Numbered from the stretch's first letter, positions 13,906-21,841 are shown. The stretch is DNA of 23,733 nucleotides from an uncultured Fretibacterium sp. (GCF_963548695.1 NZ_CAUUWA010000036.1:1-23733); one strand, 5' to 3'. Made by a program: numbers and translations. The notes: generated from the sequence alone by a model not told the origin.

Positions 13906-14832
13906 ATGAAGATCGTGGTATTGGGTTCAGGGGCTATGGGATGCGTTTATGGGGGAAAATTAGCGGAAGCCGGTTATGAGGTAACTTTGGTAGATATATG
14001 GAAGGAGCATATCGATGCAATCAAACAGAATGGATTGCACATTGAGGGGGTTGGTGGAGAAAGAAAGATAACCTCTGTCAATGCCGTTACCTCCCCCTCA
14101 GAAGCCGGAAAGGCCGACCTCGTTATTGTTTTTGTCAAGGCAACTATGACAGAAGAAGCCGTTGTAGGTGCTAAAGGCATCTTTCAGGAAAACTCTATTG
14201 TCTTAACGCTTCAAAATGGTCTGGGAAATATCGAGGCTATTGGACGTCATGTTAATCCCAACCAGATTATGGCGGGGGTCTCGGGGCATGGAGCCACTCT
14301 CTTAGGGCCTGGGAAAGTCCGGCATGCCGGCGCGGGCTATACCGCTTTGGGAGAAATATCCGGAGTCCTAACGAAGCGTCTCGAGGAGTTGGGAGCCCTT
14401 TTCCGTCGGGGAGGGTTTGAGCCTGTAATCCTTTCTGAAAACGTTACGGGCTTGATCTGGAGTAAATTGATGGCCAATATAGCCATCAACGCCGTCACGG
14501 CAATCACAGGAATCAAAAATGGGCAGATTTTAGATTTCTCGGGAGCTTACGAAATCTCCACAGGCGCTGTTCTTGAGGCTGCCGCCGTAGCTCAAAAGAA
14601 GGGGATCCGGTTGAATGGAGATCCTGTCCAACAGGCGTTAAGGGTAATAAAAGACACGGTTGAGAATCGGTCTTCGATGTTGCAGGACGTGAGCAGACAC
14701 AAACAGACGGAAATTCGCGTCATCAATAAGGCTATTGTACAAGAAGCGGAGTCTCTTGGATTGTCCGCTCCGATCAACAAAGTCCTTTCGGGGCTTGTGG
14801 AGACGATCCAAGCGTCTTATCCCGAAGAGTGA
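13906..14832 (+). CDS. panE: Ketopantoate reductase family protein (PanE/ApbA)
   Basis: This 308-residue NAD(P)-binding dehydrogenase has an N-terminal Rossmann motif GSGAMG (Gly7, Gly9, Gly12), FVKAT (Lys78), LQNGLGN (Asn104), the catalytic-type Lys187 in WSKLMANIAINAVTA, and the C-terminal SSMLQDVSRHKQTEI with Glu269. PanE (EC 1.1.1.169) interconverts ketopantoate and pantoate using NADPH. The usual EID-x-x-NG is here EIRVINK, losing the Asp and Gly next to the catalytic-site Glu, so a related 2-oxo or hydroxy acid may be the substrate. The ATG at 13906 is chosen because AGGAGG lies 9 bases before it. It follows the two panB homologues in the same direction, with a TATAAT (13851-13856) in the gap that could be an internal -10 although no -35 was seen. 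Confidence 0.88.
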   Translation: MKIVVLGSGAMGCVYGGKLAEAGYEVTLVDIWKEHIDAIKQNGLHIEGVGGERKITSVNAVTSPSEAGKADLVIVFVKATMTEEAVVGAKGIFQENSIVLTLQNGLGNIEAIGRHVNPNQIMAGVSGHGATLLGPGKVRHAGAGYTALGEISGVLTKRLEELGALFRRGGFEPVILSENVTGLIWSKLMANIAINAVTAITGIKNGQILDFSGAYEISTGAVLEAAAVAQKKGIRLNGDPVQQALRVIKDTVENRSSMLQDVSRHKQTEIRVINKAIVQEAESLGLSAPINKVLSGLVETIQASYPEE

Positions 14833-14881
14833 ACGAGCGGCGTCGGTGTGGAAGAATAATCGAAAGAGGTTGAGATGAGCA

Positions 14882-15913
14882 ATGAAACGTCAATCTGGGT
14901 TTTATCGGTACTTCCCTGGAACAGTGTTTCATCTTTTTATCTTGTTGTCGTGTGTCGTCTCCTTTTTCCCCTTCGTTGCCTGGGGGGCTCCGACATACAC
15001 CTTCAAATTGGGCAATTCTGTGGCCGAGGACCATCCTTATACTTTAGGGTGTCTTAGATTTAAAGAGCTTGTAGAGGAAAGAACAAAAGGGGATATTGTC
15101 ATCAACGTCTTCCCCAACGGACAGTTGGGAACGGGCGAACGTGATCTCATTGAGGGGTTGCAGTTGGGAACCGTAGAGATGTATTTGGGCTCAACGGGGC
15201 CTATGGCTGGTTTTGAAAAAAAGTTTCTTCTATTTGATTTCCCCTTCCTCTTCAAAAATAAAAAACATGTCTATGCGGTGCTTGATGGCGAAATTGGAAC
15301 TTATATTCTGGGGTTGCTGGATAAACTGGGCATAAAAGGATTGGGGTGGGCAGAAAATGGTTTTCGTAACTTTACGAATTCAAAGCGTCCAATCCAAACC
15401 TCCAAGGATGTTGCAGGCTTGAAATTGCGTACCATGGAAAACAAAGCGCATATGGCCATGTGGCGTGCGCTTAAGGCTGACCCTACCCCCATGGCCTTCA
15501 GCGAACTTTTTACTGCTTTGCAACAAGGCACCATTGATGGGGAGGAAAATCCTATCCCAATCATTTATACTTCAAAATTTTATGAGGTCCAGAAGCATTT
15601 GGCACTGACTCGACACGTGTTTTCTCCCTCATTCCTCGCGATGGCCAAACCCGTTTTTGATTCATTACCTCCGGATTATCAAGAAATTGTCCTTACCTCG
15701 GCTAAAGAGGCTGTCCTCTACGAGCGAGAGCAAATCACAAAAATGGAGGAAGAGCAAATTTCCCTTCTAAAAGAGCGGGGGATGGAGATAACGGAACCTA
15801 ATCTCCAGGAATTTCGGGAAAAAACGGAATCGGTATACGCTGACTTTCGAGGAGAACTGGGGGATGATGCGAAACTTCTGGAAAAGATTATCGAGATCGG
15901 CAAACAATATTAG
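14882..15913 (+). CDS. dctP: TRAP transporter solute-binding protein (DctP family)
   Basis: This 343-residue exported protein has a signal peptide over residues 1-36 (hydrophobic FHLFILLSCVVSFFPF, ending VAWGA). The mature part shows DctP features: FKLGNSVAEDHPY, FPNGQLGTGERDLIEGLQLGTVEM, KDVAGLKLRTM with the conserved carboxylate-binding Arg183, and FSELFTALQQGTIDGEENP. DctP proteins bind organic acids in the periplasm and deliver them to the QM membrane subunits encoded downstream. The ATG at 14882 follows GAGGTTGAG. It starts 49 bases after panE and is probably co-transcribed. It is one of the most AT-rich genes in the window: one 60-base line (15541-15600) counts 20 G+C. The substrate, probably a hydroxy- or oxo-acid, is inferred only. 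Confidence 0.93.
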   Translation: MKRQSGFYRYFPGTVFHLFILLSCVVSFFPFVAWGAPTYTFKLGNSVAEDHPYTLGCLRFKELVEERTKGDIVINVFPNGQLGTGERDLIEGLQLGTVEMYLGSTGPMAGFEKKFLLFDFPFLFKNKKHVYAVLDGEIGTYILGLLDKLGIKGLGWAENGFRNFTNSKRPIQTSKDVAGLKLRTMENKAHMAMWRALKADPTPMAFSELFTALQQGTIDGEENPIPIIYTSKFYEVQKHLALTRHVFSPSFLAMAKPVFDSLPPDYQEIVLTSAKEAVLYEREQITKMEEEQISLLKERGMEITEPNLQEFREKTESVYADFRGELGDDAKLLEKIIEIGKQY

Positions 15914-15925
15914 GCTCTAGCCTGG

Positions 15926-15964
15926 TTCTATAACGCCCCTATTTTCGATAGGGGCGTTATAGAA
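15926..15964 (+). terminator. Strong hairpin between dctP and dctQ
   Basis: The 17-base arms 15926-15942 and 15948-15964 are exact reverse complements around TTTCG, starting 12 bases after the dctP stop. The tail is ATAAGAATATAAAG rather than a U-run. This position suits partial termination or 3'-end protection that makes dctP mRNA more abundant than dctQM. The AT-rich stretch after it could hold an internal promoter for dctQM. Confidence 0.65.
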
Positions 15965-16059
15965 TATAAGAATATAAAGCTAGTATTGGAGACCACTTAC
16001 AGTCTATCGCTTTTTGGGGAAATGACTCAGGCCGTCACCCGGAGGAGGGGGGAAGCGAT

Positions 16060-16563
16060 TTGTGGAAAATGTACAAGAGGACCATGGATATTGCTGAGAG
16101 ACTTACGGGATACGTTCTTTATATCCTTGTTGGATTCATGGTAGTTGTGGTTTTTCTTCAAGTCATATTCCGCTTTATCCTGCACGCGTCGTTGCCTTGG
16201 TCGGAAGAGGCTTCACGCTACATAATGATTTGGATCGCCCTATTGGGGGCCAGCGTTGGTTTGCGCCATAAAGCTCATATTGGAGTAGAAGCGCTTTTTA
16301 ACTATTTAGGGACGGCTAAGCGCCGTTTATTCTCCTTGTTGATTGGTTTTGTGCAAGTTTATTTTTTTGGCGCGATGATTTATTATGCATGTAATATACT
16401 AAAAGTTGTCATAAAACAAAAATCCCCTGCAATGGAGATCTCCATGGGACTTCCGTATAGTTCCCTAATTGTCGGAGGGGGCTTAATGTTGCTTTACTCC
16501 GTGGAATTTTTGGGAAATACGATAAAAGATTGTCGTTCGCTGCGAGAGGAGGGTAAAAGTTGA
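16060..16563 (+). CDS. dctQ: TRAP transporter small membrane subunit (DctQ family)
   Basis: This 167-residue protein has four hydrophobic segments (about residues 17-40, 50-65, 90-115 and 130-152). The family signature SLPWSEEASRYIMIWIALLGASVGLRHKAHIGVE is present: W-SEE--RY----W---LGA. The subunit pairs with DctM in the inner membrane. The start is taken as the TTG at 16060, preceded by GGAGGAGGGG at 16041-16050; the ATG at 16069 is an alternative three codons in. Its stop overlaps the dctM start. It lies 146 bases after dctP, separated by the hairpin at 15926-15964. Confidence 0.9.
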   Translation: MWKMYKRTMDIAERLTGYVLYILVGFMVVVVFLQVIFRFILHASLPWSEEASRYIMIWIALLGASVGLRHKAHIGVEALFNYLGTAKRRLFSLLIGFVQVYFFGAMIYYACNILKVVIKQKSPAMEISMGLPYSSLIVGGGLMLLYSVEFLGNTIKDCRSLREEGKS

Positions 16564-17840
16564 CAACATTGCTTTTTGCCTCGTTGGTATTCTTCTTCAT
16601 TATGAATGTTCCTATTGCAATAGCGATAGGAGCATCGACATTGACGGCGCTCCTTTGCGCAAGCCCCTTTCCCCCTCTCGTCATTTTTCAAAAGATGTTT
16701 ACCGCCATGGATTCGTTTCCTCTGATGGCCATTCCATTCTTTATCCTGGCCGGAGCACTGATGGAGACCGGAGGGATATCGCGCCGGCTCATTCATCTGG
16801 CGAACACCTTCGTGGGCCATTTCGCGGGTGGCCTTGCCTTCGTCGCCATCATCGCCAGCATGTTTTTCGGGGCCATTTCAGGGGCGGCTGCGGCCTGTGT
16901 CGCCGCGATTGGAAGTGTTCTCATCCCTGAGATGGTTACACGCGGATATGGAAAGCCCTACACCGCCGCCGTCCAGGCCACGGCCGGAACCCTTGGGGTC
17001 ATGATCCCGCCAAGCATCCCTATGATCATCTACGGTGTCATGACCGGTGTGTCCGTTGGGGCTCTCTTCATGGGTGGAGTCCTGCCGGGGGTGCTGGTTG
17101 GACTCTCCCTGATGTTTGTTGCGTGGCTGATTGCCCGCCGGCGCGGTTACCGAGGCGAACGGCACTACTCGTGGCCGGAACGAGGAGCGGCCTTTCTGGA
17201 TGCCTTCTGGGCCCTGCTGATGCCGGCCATCATCCTTGGGGGTATCTACGGCGGCGTGTTTACCCCTACGGAGGCCGCTGTCGTTGCGGTGGTCTACGGT
17301 CTTTTTGTGGGGCTCTTCATCTATCGTGAGCTCCGTGTCGCGCAGCTCAAATCCATCTTCGTGAACACGGCGGTTGGTACCGCGATCATCCTTTTCATCA
17401 TTGGAACCTCTTCGGCCTTCAGCTGGGTGATTACCTCCAGACGTGTGCCCCAGATGGTGGCGGAGGGAATGCTGACTCTCTCCTCAAGCCCTGTCGTTAT
17501 CCTCCTTTTAATCAACCTCCTGCTGCTCTTCATCGGGACGTTCATGGAGACGGTCGCCTCCATTATCATTCTCGTTCCCGTGTTGATGCCTGTTCTGCAG
17601 ACTATCGGGGTGGACCCGCTGCATTTCGGAATCGTTATCGTGGTCAACCTCGCCATTGGTATGGTTACCCCACCGTTAGGCGTTTGTCTTTTTGTCAGCT
17701 GCGGCATCGCGAAAATTTCTCTTGAGGACATTTCTCGTGCGGCATTGCCCTTCATCCTGGTGATGATCCTCGATATTCTCCTGCTCAGCTATCTGCCATT
17801 TTTGAGCACAGCCCTGCCGCGTCTGATGGGGCTCTACTGA
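16560..17840 (+). CDS. dctM: TRAP transporter large membrane subunit (DctM family)
   Basis: This 426-residue protein has about 12 membrane segments. Family features include MNVPIAIAIG, DSFPLMAIPFFILAGALMETGGISRRL, FFGAISGAAAACVAAIGSVLIPEM, GTLGVMIPPSIPMIIYG, GGIYGGVFTPTEAAVVAVVYG, and the late GMVTPPLGVCLFV. It carries the Na+-driven transport path of the TRAP system. The TTG at 16560 shares TTGA with the dctQ stop, indicating translational coupling, and GAGGAGGG precedes it by about 7 bases. The first roughly 130 bases are AT-rich like dctQ, while from about 16700 on the gene is as GC-rich as the housekeeping genes, so a composition break falls inside it. Confidence 0.94.
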   Translation: MTTLLFASLVFFFIMNVPIAIAIGASTLTALLCASPFPPLVIFQKMFTAMDSFPLMAIPFFILAGALMETGGISRRLIHLANTFVGHFAGGLAFVAIIASMFFGAISGAAAACVAAIGSVLIPEMVTRGYGKPYTAAVQATAGTLGVMIPPSIPMIIYGVMTGVSVGALFMGGVLPGVLVGLSLMFVAWLIARRRGYRGERHYSWPERGAAFLDAFWALLMPAIILGGIYGGVFTPTEAAVVAVVYGLFVGLFIYRELRVAQLKSIFVNTAVGTAIILFIIGTSSAFSWVITSRRVPQMVAEGMLTLSSSPVVILLLINLLLLFIGTFMETVASIIILVPVLMPVLQTIGVDPLHFGIVIVVNLAIGMVTPPLGVCLFVSCGIAKISLEDISRAALPFILVMILDILLLSYLPFLSTALPRLMGLY

Positions 17841-17844
17841 CCTA

Positions 17845-17872
17845 TTGAGGGTAAGGCGAAGGCTATCCTCAA
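17845..17872 (+). terminator. Weak hairpin after dctM
   Basis: TTGAGGGTA (17845-17853) pairs with TATCCTCAA (17864-17872) with one G-T wobble around a 10-base loop, starting 4 bases past the dctM stop. It is followed by AATCG with no U-tract, so termination would be inefficient or need Rho. Confidence 0.35.
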
Positions 17873-17885
17873 AATCGAAACTTTT

Positions 17886-17894
17886 TGATATACT
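17886..17894 (+). promoter_or_regulatory. Extended -10 promoter for rpsB-tsf
   Basis: TGATATACT gives TG-n-TATACT, five of six -10 matches with the TG extension; no good -35 is seen. It leaves a leader of about 130 bases before the rpsB start. That leader is rich in short GC stems (for example around GCCCTCGGGC, 17955-17964) and could carry ribosomal-protein autoregulation, but no specific known motif was recognised. Confidence 0.45.
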
Positions 17895-18032
17895 GTCCTC
17901 CGTGTTGTCAATCACACACATTCGGCGCGGGGCCGCAAAGGTGTTCCGCATGTCGCCCTCGGGCGGGGCGCGGGATCGAGGAGCCCCAATAAAGGCGCCG
18001 GGTGGAGGCTTAACCTTTGGGAGGTTGAAAAA

Positions 18033-18860
18033 GTGGCAGTTGTGAGCATGAAGCAGTTGCTGGAGTGCGGCGTGCACTTCGGGCACCAGACGAGGCGCTG
18101 GAACCCCAAGATGAAGCCCTACATCTTCACGGAGCGCAACGGGGTCTACATCATCGACCTGCAGAAGACCGTGAGGGGCCTGGACAGGGCGTATGATTTC
18201 ATCCGAACGACGGCCTCGGAGGGGGGCACGGTGCTCTTCGTCGGGACCAAGCGCCAGGCGCAGGACACGATTCGCGACGAGGCGACGCGCTGCGGCCAGC
18301 ATTTCATCAACCAGCGCTGGCTGGGTGGACTGATGACGAATTTCCCCACGATCCGTAAGCGCGTCCAGCGGATGCTGGAGCTCCGCAAGTACGACGAGGA
18401 CAATACCTGGGAGAAATTCTCCAAGAAGGAGCTCGCCGCGCTGCGCAAGGAGCAGCTGAAGCTCGAGAAGTACCTGGGCGGCATCGCCAAGATGACGGTC
18501 GTCCCGGACGCGATTTTCCTGATCGATCCGCGCCGCGAGGAGAACGCCATAGCCGAGGCCCGCAAGCTGGGCGTGCCGGTAGTCTCAATTGTCGATACGA
18601 ACTGCGATCCCGAGGTGATCGACTACCCCATCCCGGGCAATGACGACGCCATCCGCGCCATCAAGCTGATCACGGGTCTTATGGCGAACGCGGTGATCGA
18701 GGGCCGGCAGGGCGAGGACGAGGTCGCCCCCGCGGAGGCCGATAAGGCCGAGGAGGAGGCCAAGCCCGTGGACGTCAGCGAGAACGATCTGATCGCGGTT
18801 CGCGAGCGTCTGCACAATACCTACGGCAGCGACGACGGTGAAGGCAAGGGGGATCGTTAA
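18033..18860 (+). CDS. rpsB: 30S ribosomal protein S2
   Basis: This 275-residue S2 protein starts MAVVSMKQLLECGVHFGHQTRRWNPKMKPYIF and carries IDLQKTVRGLDRAYDFI, GTVLFVGTKRQAQDTI, FINQRWLGGLMTNF and the C-terminal GVPVVSIVDTNCDPEVIDYPIPGNDDAIRAI, all diagnostic. An acidic, lineage-specific extension follows after about residue 228 (GEDEVAPAEADKAEEEAKPVD). The GTG start at 18033 has GGGAGG 8 bases upstream. It heads the conserved rpsB-tsf pair, and tsf begins one base after its stop. Confidence 0.97.
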   Translation: MAVVSMKQLLECGVHFGHQTRRWNPKMKPYIFTERNGVYIIDLQKTVRGLDRAYDFIRTTASEGGTVLFVGTKRQAQDTIRDEATRCGQHFINQRWLGGLMTNFPTIRKRVQRMLELRKYDEDNTWEKFSKKELAALRKEQLKLEKYLGGIAKMTVVPDAIFLIDPRREENAIAEARKLGVPVVSIVDTNCDPEVIDYPIPGNDDAIRAIKLITGLMANAVIEGRQGEDEVAPAEADKAEEEAKPVDVSENDLIAVRERLHNTYGSDDGEGKGDR

Positions 18861-18861
18861 T

Positions 18862-19458
18862 ATGGCCGAGATTTCCGCAGGCGCGGTTAAGGAGCTCCGG
18901 GAGCGCACGGGCTCCGGGATGATGGACTGCAAGAAGGCATTGGCCGAGACGAACGGCGACGTGGAGAAGGCCATCGACTACCTTCGCGAGAAGGGACTCG
19001 CCAAGGCGGCCAAGAAGGCCAGCCGGACGGCGAGCGACGGCCGCATCTTCCACTACGTCCACAACAACTTCAAGGTGGGCGCGCTGGTGGAGCTGAACAG
19101 CGAGACGGACTTCGTCGCCAAGACGGACGAGTTCAACGAGCTGGGGCACGAGATCGCCATGCACATCACGGCGGCGAATCCCCTCTACCTTCGTCCTGAG
19201 GACGTCCCGGTGGAGGACCTGGAGCGCGAGAAGGAGATTTACCGTCAGCAGCTCCGGGACGAGGGCAAGCCCGAAGACCGCATCGAGAAGATCGTGGAGG
19301 GCAAGGTCCGCAAGTTCTACGAGACGACCTGCCTGATGGAGCAGGCCTACATCAGGGACCCCGACAAGAAGATCGCCGACCTGGTGGTGGAGATGATCGC
19401 CAAGCTGGGCGAGAACATCGTCGTTAAGCGCTTTGCCCGCTTCATGATCGGGGAATGA
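18862..19458 (+). CDS. tsf: Elongation factor Ts, short form
   Basis: This 198-residue EF-Ts recycles EF-Tu-GDP to EF-Tu-GTP. The N-terminal UBA-like domain VKELRERTGSGMMDCKKALAET is followed by NSETDFVAKTDEF, the segment containing the TDFV motif that disrupts the EF-Tu nucleotide site, and a single core with KKIADLVVEMIAKLGENIVVKRFARF at the end. It is about 85 residues shorter than the E. coli protein, a short form also seen in several thermophilic and deep-branching lineages, so it is complete rather than truncated. The ATG at 18862 follows GGGGGATCG. A clear terminator follows the gene. Confidence 0.97.
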   Translation: MAEISAGAVKELRERTGSGMMDCKKALAETNGDVEKAIDYLREKGLAKAAKKASRTASDGRIFHYVHNNFKVGALVELNSETDFVAKTDEFNELGHEIAMHITAANPLYLRPEDVPVEDLEREKEIYRQQLRDEGKPEDRIEKIVEGKVRKFYETTCLMEQAYIRDPDKKIADLVVEMIAKLGENIVVKRFARFMIGE

Positions 19459-19486
19459 CTTATTGAATACCGCTTCAGCATGACGG

Positions 19487-19525
19487 ATCCGGCGTGGACG
19501 ATTCCTTCCTCCGCGCCGGATTTTT
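19487..19525 (+). terminator. Rho-independent terminator after tsf
   Basis: The 11-base arms 19487-19497 and 19511-19521 pair with one G-T wobble around a 13-base loop, followed by TTTTT. This has the full form of an intrinsic terminator. It separates rpsB-tsf from pyrH-frr, which are often co-transcribed. Confidence 0.8.
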
Positions 19526-19595
19526 GTTGCGCGCAGGGGACTTCGTTCGTATTTTTGTTCCGTTGTATCTTTGTTCTGTTGAAGGGGGGATTGCG

Positions 19596-20315
19596 ATGCC
19601 GAGGTACAAGCGGGTCCTATTGAAGCTCTCCGGGGAGGTGCTGGCCGGGGACGGGCACTTTGGCCTCGATTTCGACACGATGCGTCGGATCGGGGCGGAG
19701 CTCGCTGCGGTTCACCGTGCGGGCGTCGAGCTGTGCATGGTGGTGGGCGGCGGCAACATGCTGCGGGGCCGGGACGTTGAGAAGCTGGGCATCGAGCGGG
19801 CCCAGGCCGATTACATGGGCATGCTGGGGACGGTGGTCAACGCCCTGGGGCTCCAGGACGTCCTGGAGAAGCTGGGCGTCCCGACTCGCGTCCAGACCGC
19901 GATCGAGATGCGGGCGGTCGCAGAGCCCTACATCCGCCGCCGCGCCCTGCGGCACATGGAGAAGGGGCGCGTGGTGATCTTCGCCGCGGGGACGGGCTCC
20001 CCGTTCTTCTCGACGGACACCACCGCAGCCCTGCGGGCGGCGGAGATGAACGCGGACTGCATGGTCAAGGGGACGAAGGTGGACGGGATTTACGACAGGG
20101 ACCCGAGCGCCTTCAAGGACGCGAAGTTCCTCTCCCGTGTCACCTACAGCGAGGCGCTGCGCGACGGCATCGAGGTCATGGACGCCTCCGCGTTCTCCCT
20201 TTGCCGCGAGAACCGGATCCCGATCCTCGTCCTGAACGTTCAGAATCAGGGCGCCCTGGTTTCGGCGCTTGTAAAAGGCGAGCGAATTGGTACAATCGTG
20301 GAAGAAGGGGAGTAG
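19596..20315 (+). CDS. pyrH: Uridylate kinase
   Basis: This 239-residue UMP kinase (EC 2.7.4.22, UMP to UDP with ATP) of the amino-acid kinase fold shows YKRVLLKLSGEVLAG, the nucleotide loop VVGGGNMLRGRD, ADYMGMLGTVVNALGLQDVLE, GTGSPFFSTDTTAALRAAEMNAD and KVDGIYDRDPS. The ATG at 19596 follows AAGGGGGG; the in-frame extension back to 19494 crosses the tsf terminator and is not conserved, so it is not used. With that terminator upstream, pyrH probably has its own promoter in the AT-rich stretch 19526-19580, where no convincing hexamer pair was found. frr follows. Confidence 0.96.
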   Translation: MPRYKRVLLKLSGEVLAGDGHFGLDFDTMRRIGAELAAVHRAGVELCMVVGGGNMLRGRDVEKLGIERAQADYMGMLGTVVNALGLQDVLEKLGVPTRVQTAIEMRAVAEPYIRRRALRHMEKGRVVIFAAGTGSPFFSTDTTAALRAAEMNADCMVKGTKVDGIYDRDPSAFKDAKFLSRVTYSEALRDGIEVMDASAFSLCRENRIPILVLNVQNQGALVSALVKGERIGTIVEEGE

Positions 20316-20435
20316 CCCGGGTAAGGCGGCGCCCCCCCGTCTTTCTGGCCGTCACACGTGTGGACGTGTCCGGAATACGGGAACAAGTGAGCAAAAAAAA
20401 ACTGAGAGTGAAAAATTGAGAGGAGGAAAAACGTT

Positions 20436-20993
20436 ATGCCCAGAAACGAGATTAAGCAGCTGCGGGACAGGATGGAGAAGGCTGTAGCGTTTTTGCATAA
20501 CGAATACCTGGCGATCCGGACCGGCCGGGCCCATCCGGGGCTGGTAAGCGACATCAAGGCGGACTACTACGGTACTCCGACGCCCCTCAAGCAGATGGCG
20601 AACATCACGATCCCCGAGGGCCGCAAGATCCAGATAGCGCCCTTCGACCGCTCCAGCCTGAAGGTGATTGAGAAGGCCATTTTGGCCTCGAACCTCGGGA
20701 TCACCCCTCAGAACGACGGGGAATGCATCCGCCTGACCCTGCCGGAGCTCACGCGGGAGCGGCGAGTAGAGCTGACGAAGCTCCTGGCAAAGAAGGCCGA
20801 GGAGACGCGCGTCGTCCTGAGGAACCACCGCCGCGATTCCGTCGAGGTCCTGAAGAAGATGGAGAAGGACTCCGCCATCACCGAGGACGACCTGAAGAAA
20901 TACACCAGGGAGGTCCAGGACGCGACGGACGAATACATCAAAAAGGTCGATGAGGCCTATAAGGCGAAGGAGAAGGAAGTCCTGGAGGACTGA
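20436..20993 (+). CDS. frr: Ribosome recycling factor
   Basis: This 185-residue RRF splits post-termination ribosomes together with EF-G. It carries the signature LAIRTGRAHPGLVSDIKADYYGTPTPLKQMANITIPEGRKI, DGECIRLTLPELTRERRVELTKLLAKKAEE, and the long helical arm EETRVVLRNHRRDSVEVLKKMEK. The ATG at 20436 follows AGGAGG. The 120-base gap after pyrH includes a run of eight A (20393-20400) and a CACACGTGTG palindrome (20353-20362), with no clear terminator. Gene order pyrH-frr is the usual one, but the isoprenoid and lipid genes that often follow are replaced here by cheR. Confidence 0.97.
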   Translation: MPRNEIKQLRDRMEKAVAFLHNEYLAIRTGRAHPGLVSDIKADYYGTPTPLKQMANITIPEGRKIQIAPFDRSSLKVIEKAILASNLGITPQNDGECIRLTLPELTRERRVELTKLLAKKAEETRVVLRNHRRDSVEVLKKMEKDSAITEDDLKKYTREVQDATDEYIKKVDEAYKAKEKEVLED

Positions 20994-21034
20994 CCCGACG
21001 GAGAACGCCCGGAGATTTTCTGGAGGAGAGCCTG

Positions 21035-21838
21035 ATGGAAGAGCAGAATCAATACACCTCGCCCGAATACGAGGGGTTTAAGCAGAAGCTGCGCAGGATT
21101 ATCGGACTGGACCTGAATTCCTACAAAAATCAGATTCATCGGCGGGTCCACATGCTGATGGATCGCTGGAACGTCAAGACCTACGACGACTATTTCAACA
21201 CGATCAAGAACGACGACAAAAAGTTGAGGGAGTTTCTGGACCACCTGACGATTAACGTGTCGGAGTTCTTCCGCAACGACAGCCAGTGGTGGAAGCTGAG
21301 GGACAAGCTCATTCCCGAGTTGATCAAGAAGCGGGGCCACAAGCGGCTGAAGCTGTGGAGCGCCGGCTGCGCCACGGGCGAGGAGCCGTATTCCCTGGCC
21401 ATCCTGTCGGCCGTCTGCGGCCTGGACGCCTCGACCCCAGTGCTGGCCGCCGACATCGACCAGGGAGCCATCGCCATCGCCCAGAAGGGCGTCTACCTGA
21501 AGCGGCAGCTCTTGAACGTCCCCCCGGAGTACCTCTCCAAGTACTTCACAACCCGTGACGGGGGCGAGACCTACGAGGTGAACGCCGAGATCAAGCGGCG
21601 CGTGTCGTTCAAGCGCTTCAATATGATCGACGACGCCTTCGGCGGCGGGTTCGACGTCATCCTTTGCCGTAACGTCGTCATCTACTTCACGGCGGAGACC
21701 AAGGCCCTGCTCTACGTCAAGTTCTTCAACGCCCTGGCCCCCGGTGGGTATTTCCTGGTCGGGTCCACGGAACAGATCTTCGACTACAAGAAGATGGGAT
21801 TCGAGATGGCGGGGCCGTTCCTCTATACGAGAAAATAA
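21035..21838 (+). CDS. cheR: CheR-type protein-glutamate methyltransferase
   Basis: This 267-residue enzyme methylates glutamates of chemoreceptors with S-adenosylmethionine (EC 2.1.1.80). The N-terminal helical domain (1-75) holds the basic RRVHMLMDRWN and ends in TINVSEFFRN (residues 72-81), a hallmark of CheR. The SAM-binding part includes LWSAGCATGEEPYSLA (107-122), acidic Asp140 in AADIDQGAIAIAQKGVY, and VILCRNVVIYF (208-218). ATG at 21035 follows GGAGGAG. No TPR or other extra domains are fused. It is the last gene of the forward stretch, 41 bases after frr, and is followed by two GC-rich hairpins. No other chemotaxis gene is in the window. Confidence 0.94.
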   Translation: MEEQNQYTSPEYEGFKQKLRRIIGLDLNSYKNQIHRRVHMLMDRWNVKTYDDYFNTIKNDDKKLREFLDHLTINVSEFFRNDSQWWKLRDKLIPELIKKRGHKRLKLWSAGCATGEEPYSLAILSAVCGLDASTPVLAADIDQGAIAIAQKGVYLKRQLLNVPPEYLSKYFTTRDGGETYEVNAEIKRRVSFKRFNMIDDAFGGGFDVILCRNVVIYFTAETKALLYVKFFNALAPGGYFLVGSTEQIFDYKKMGFEMAGPFLYTRK

Positions 21839-21841
21839 ATC

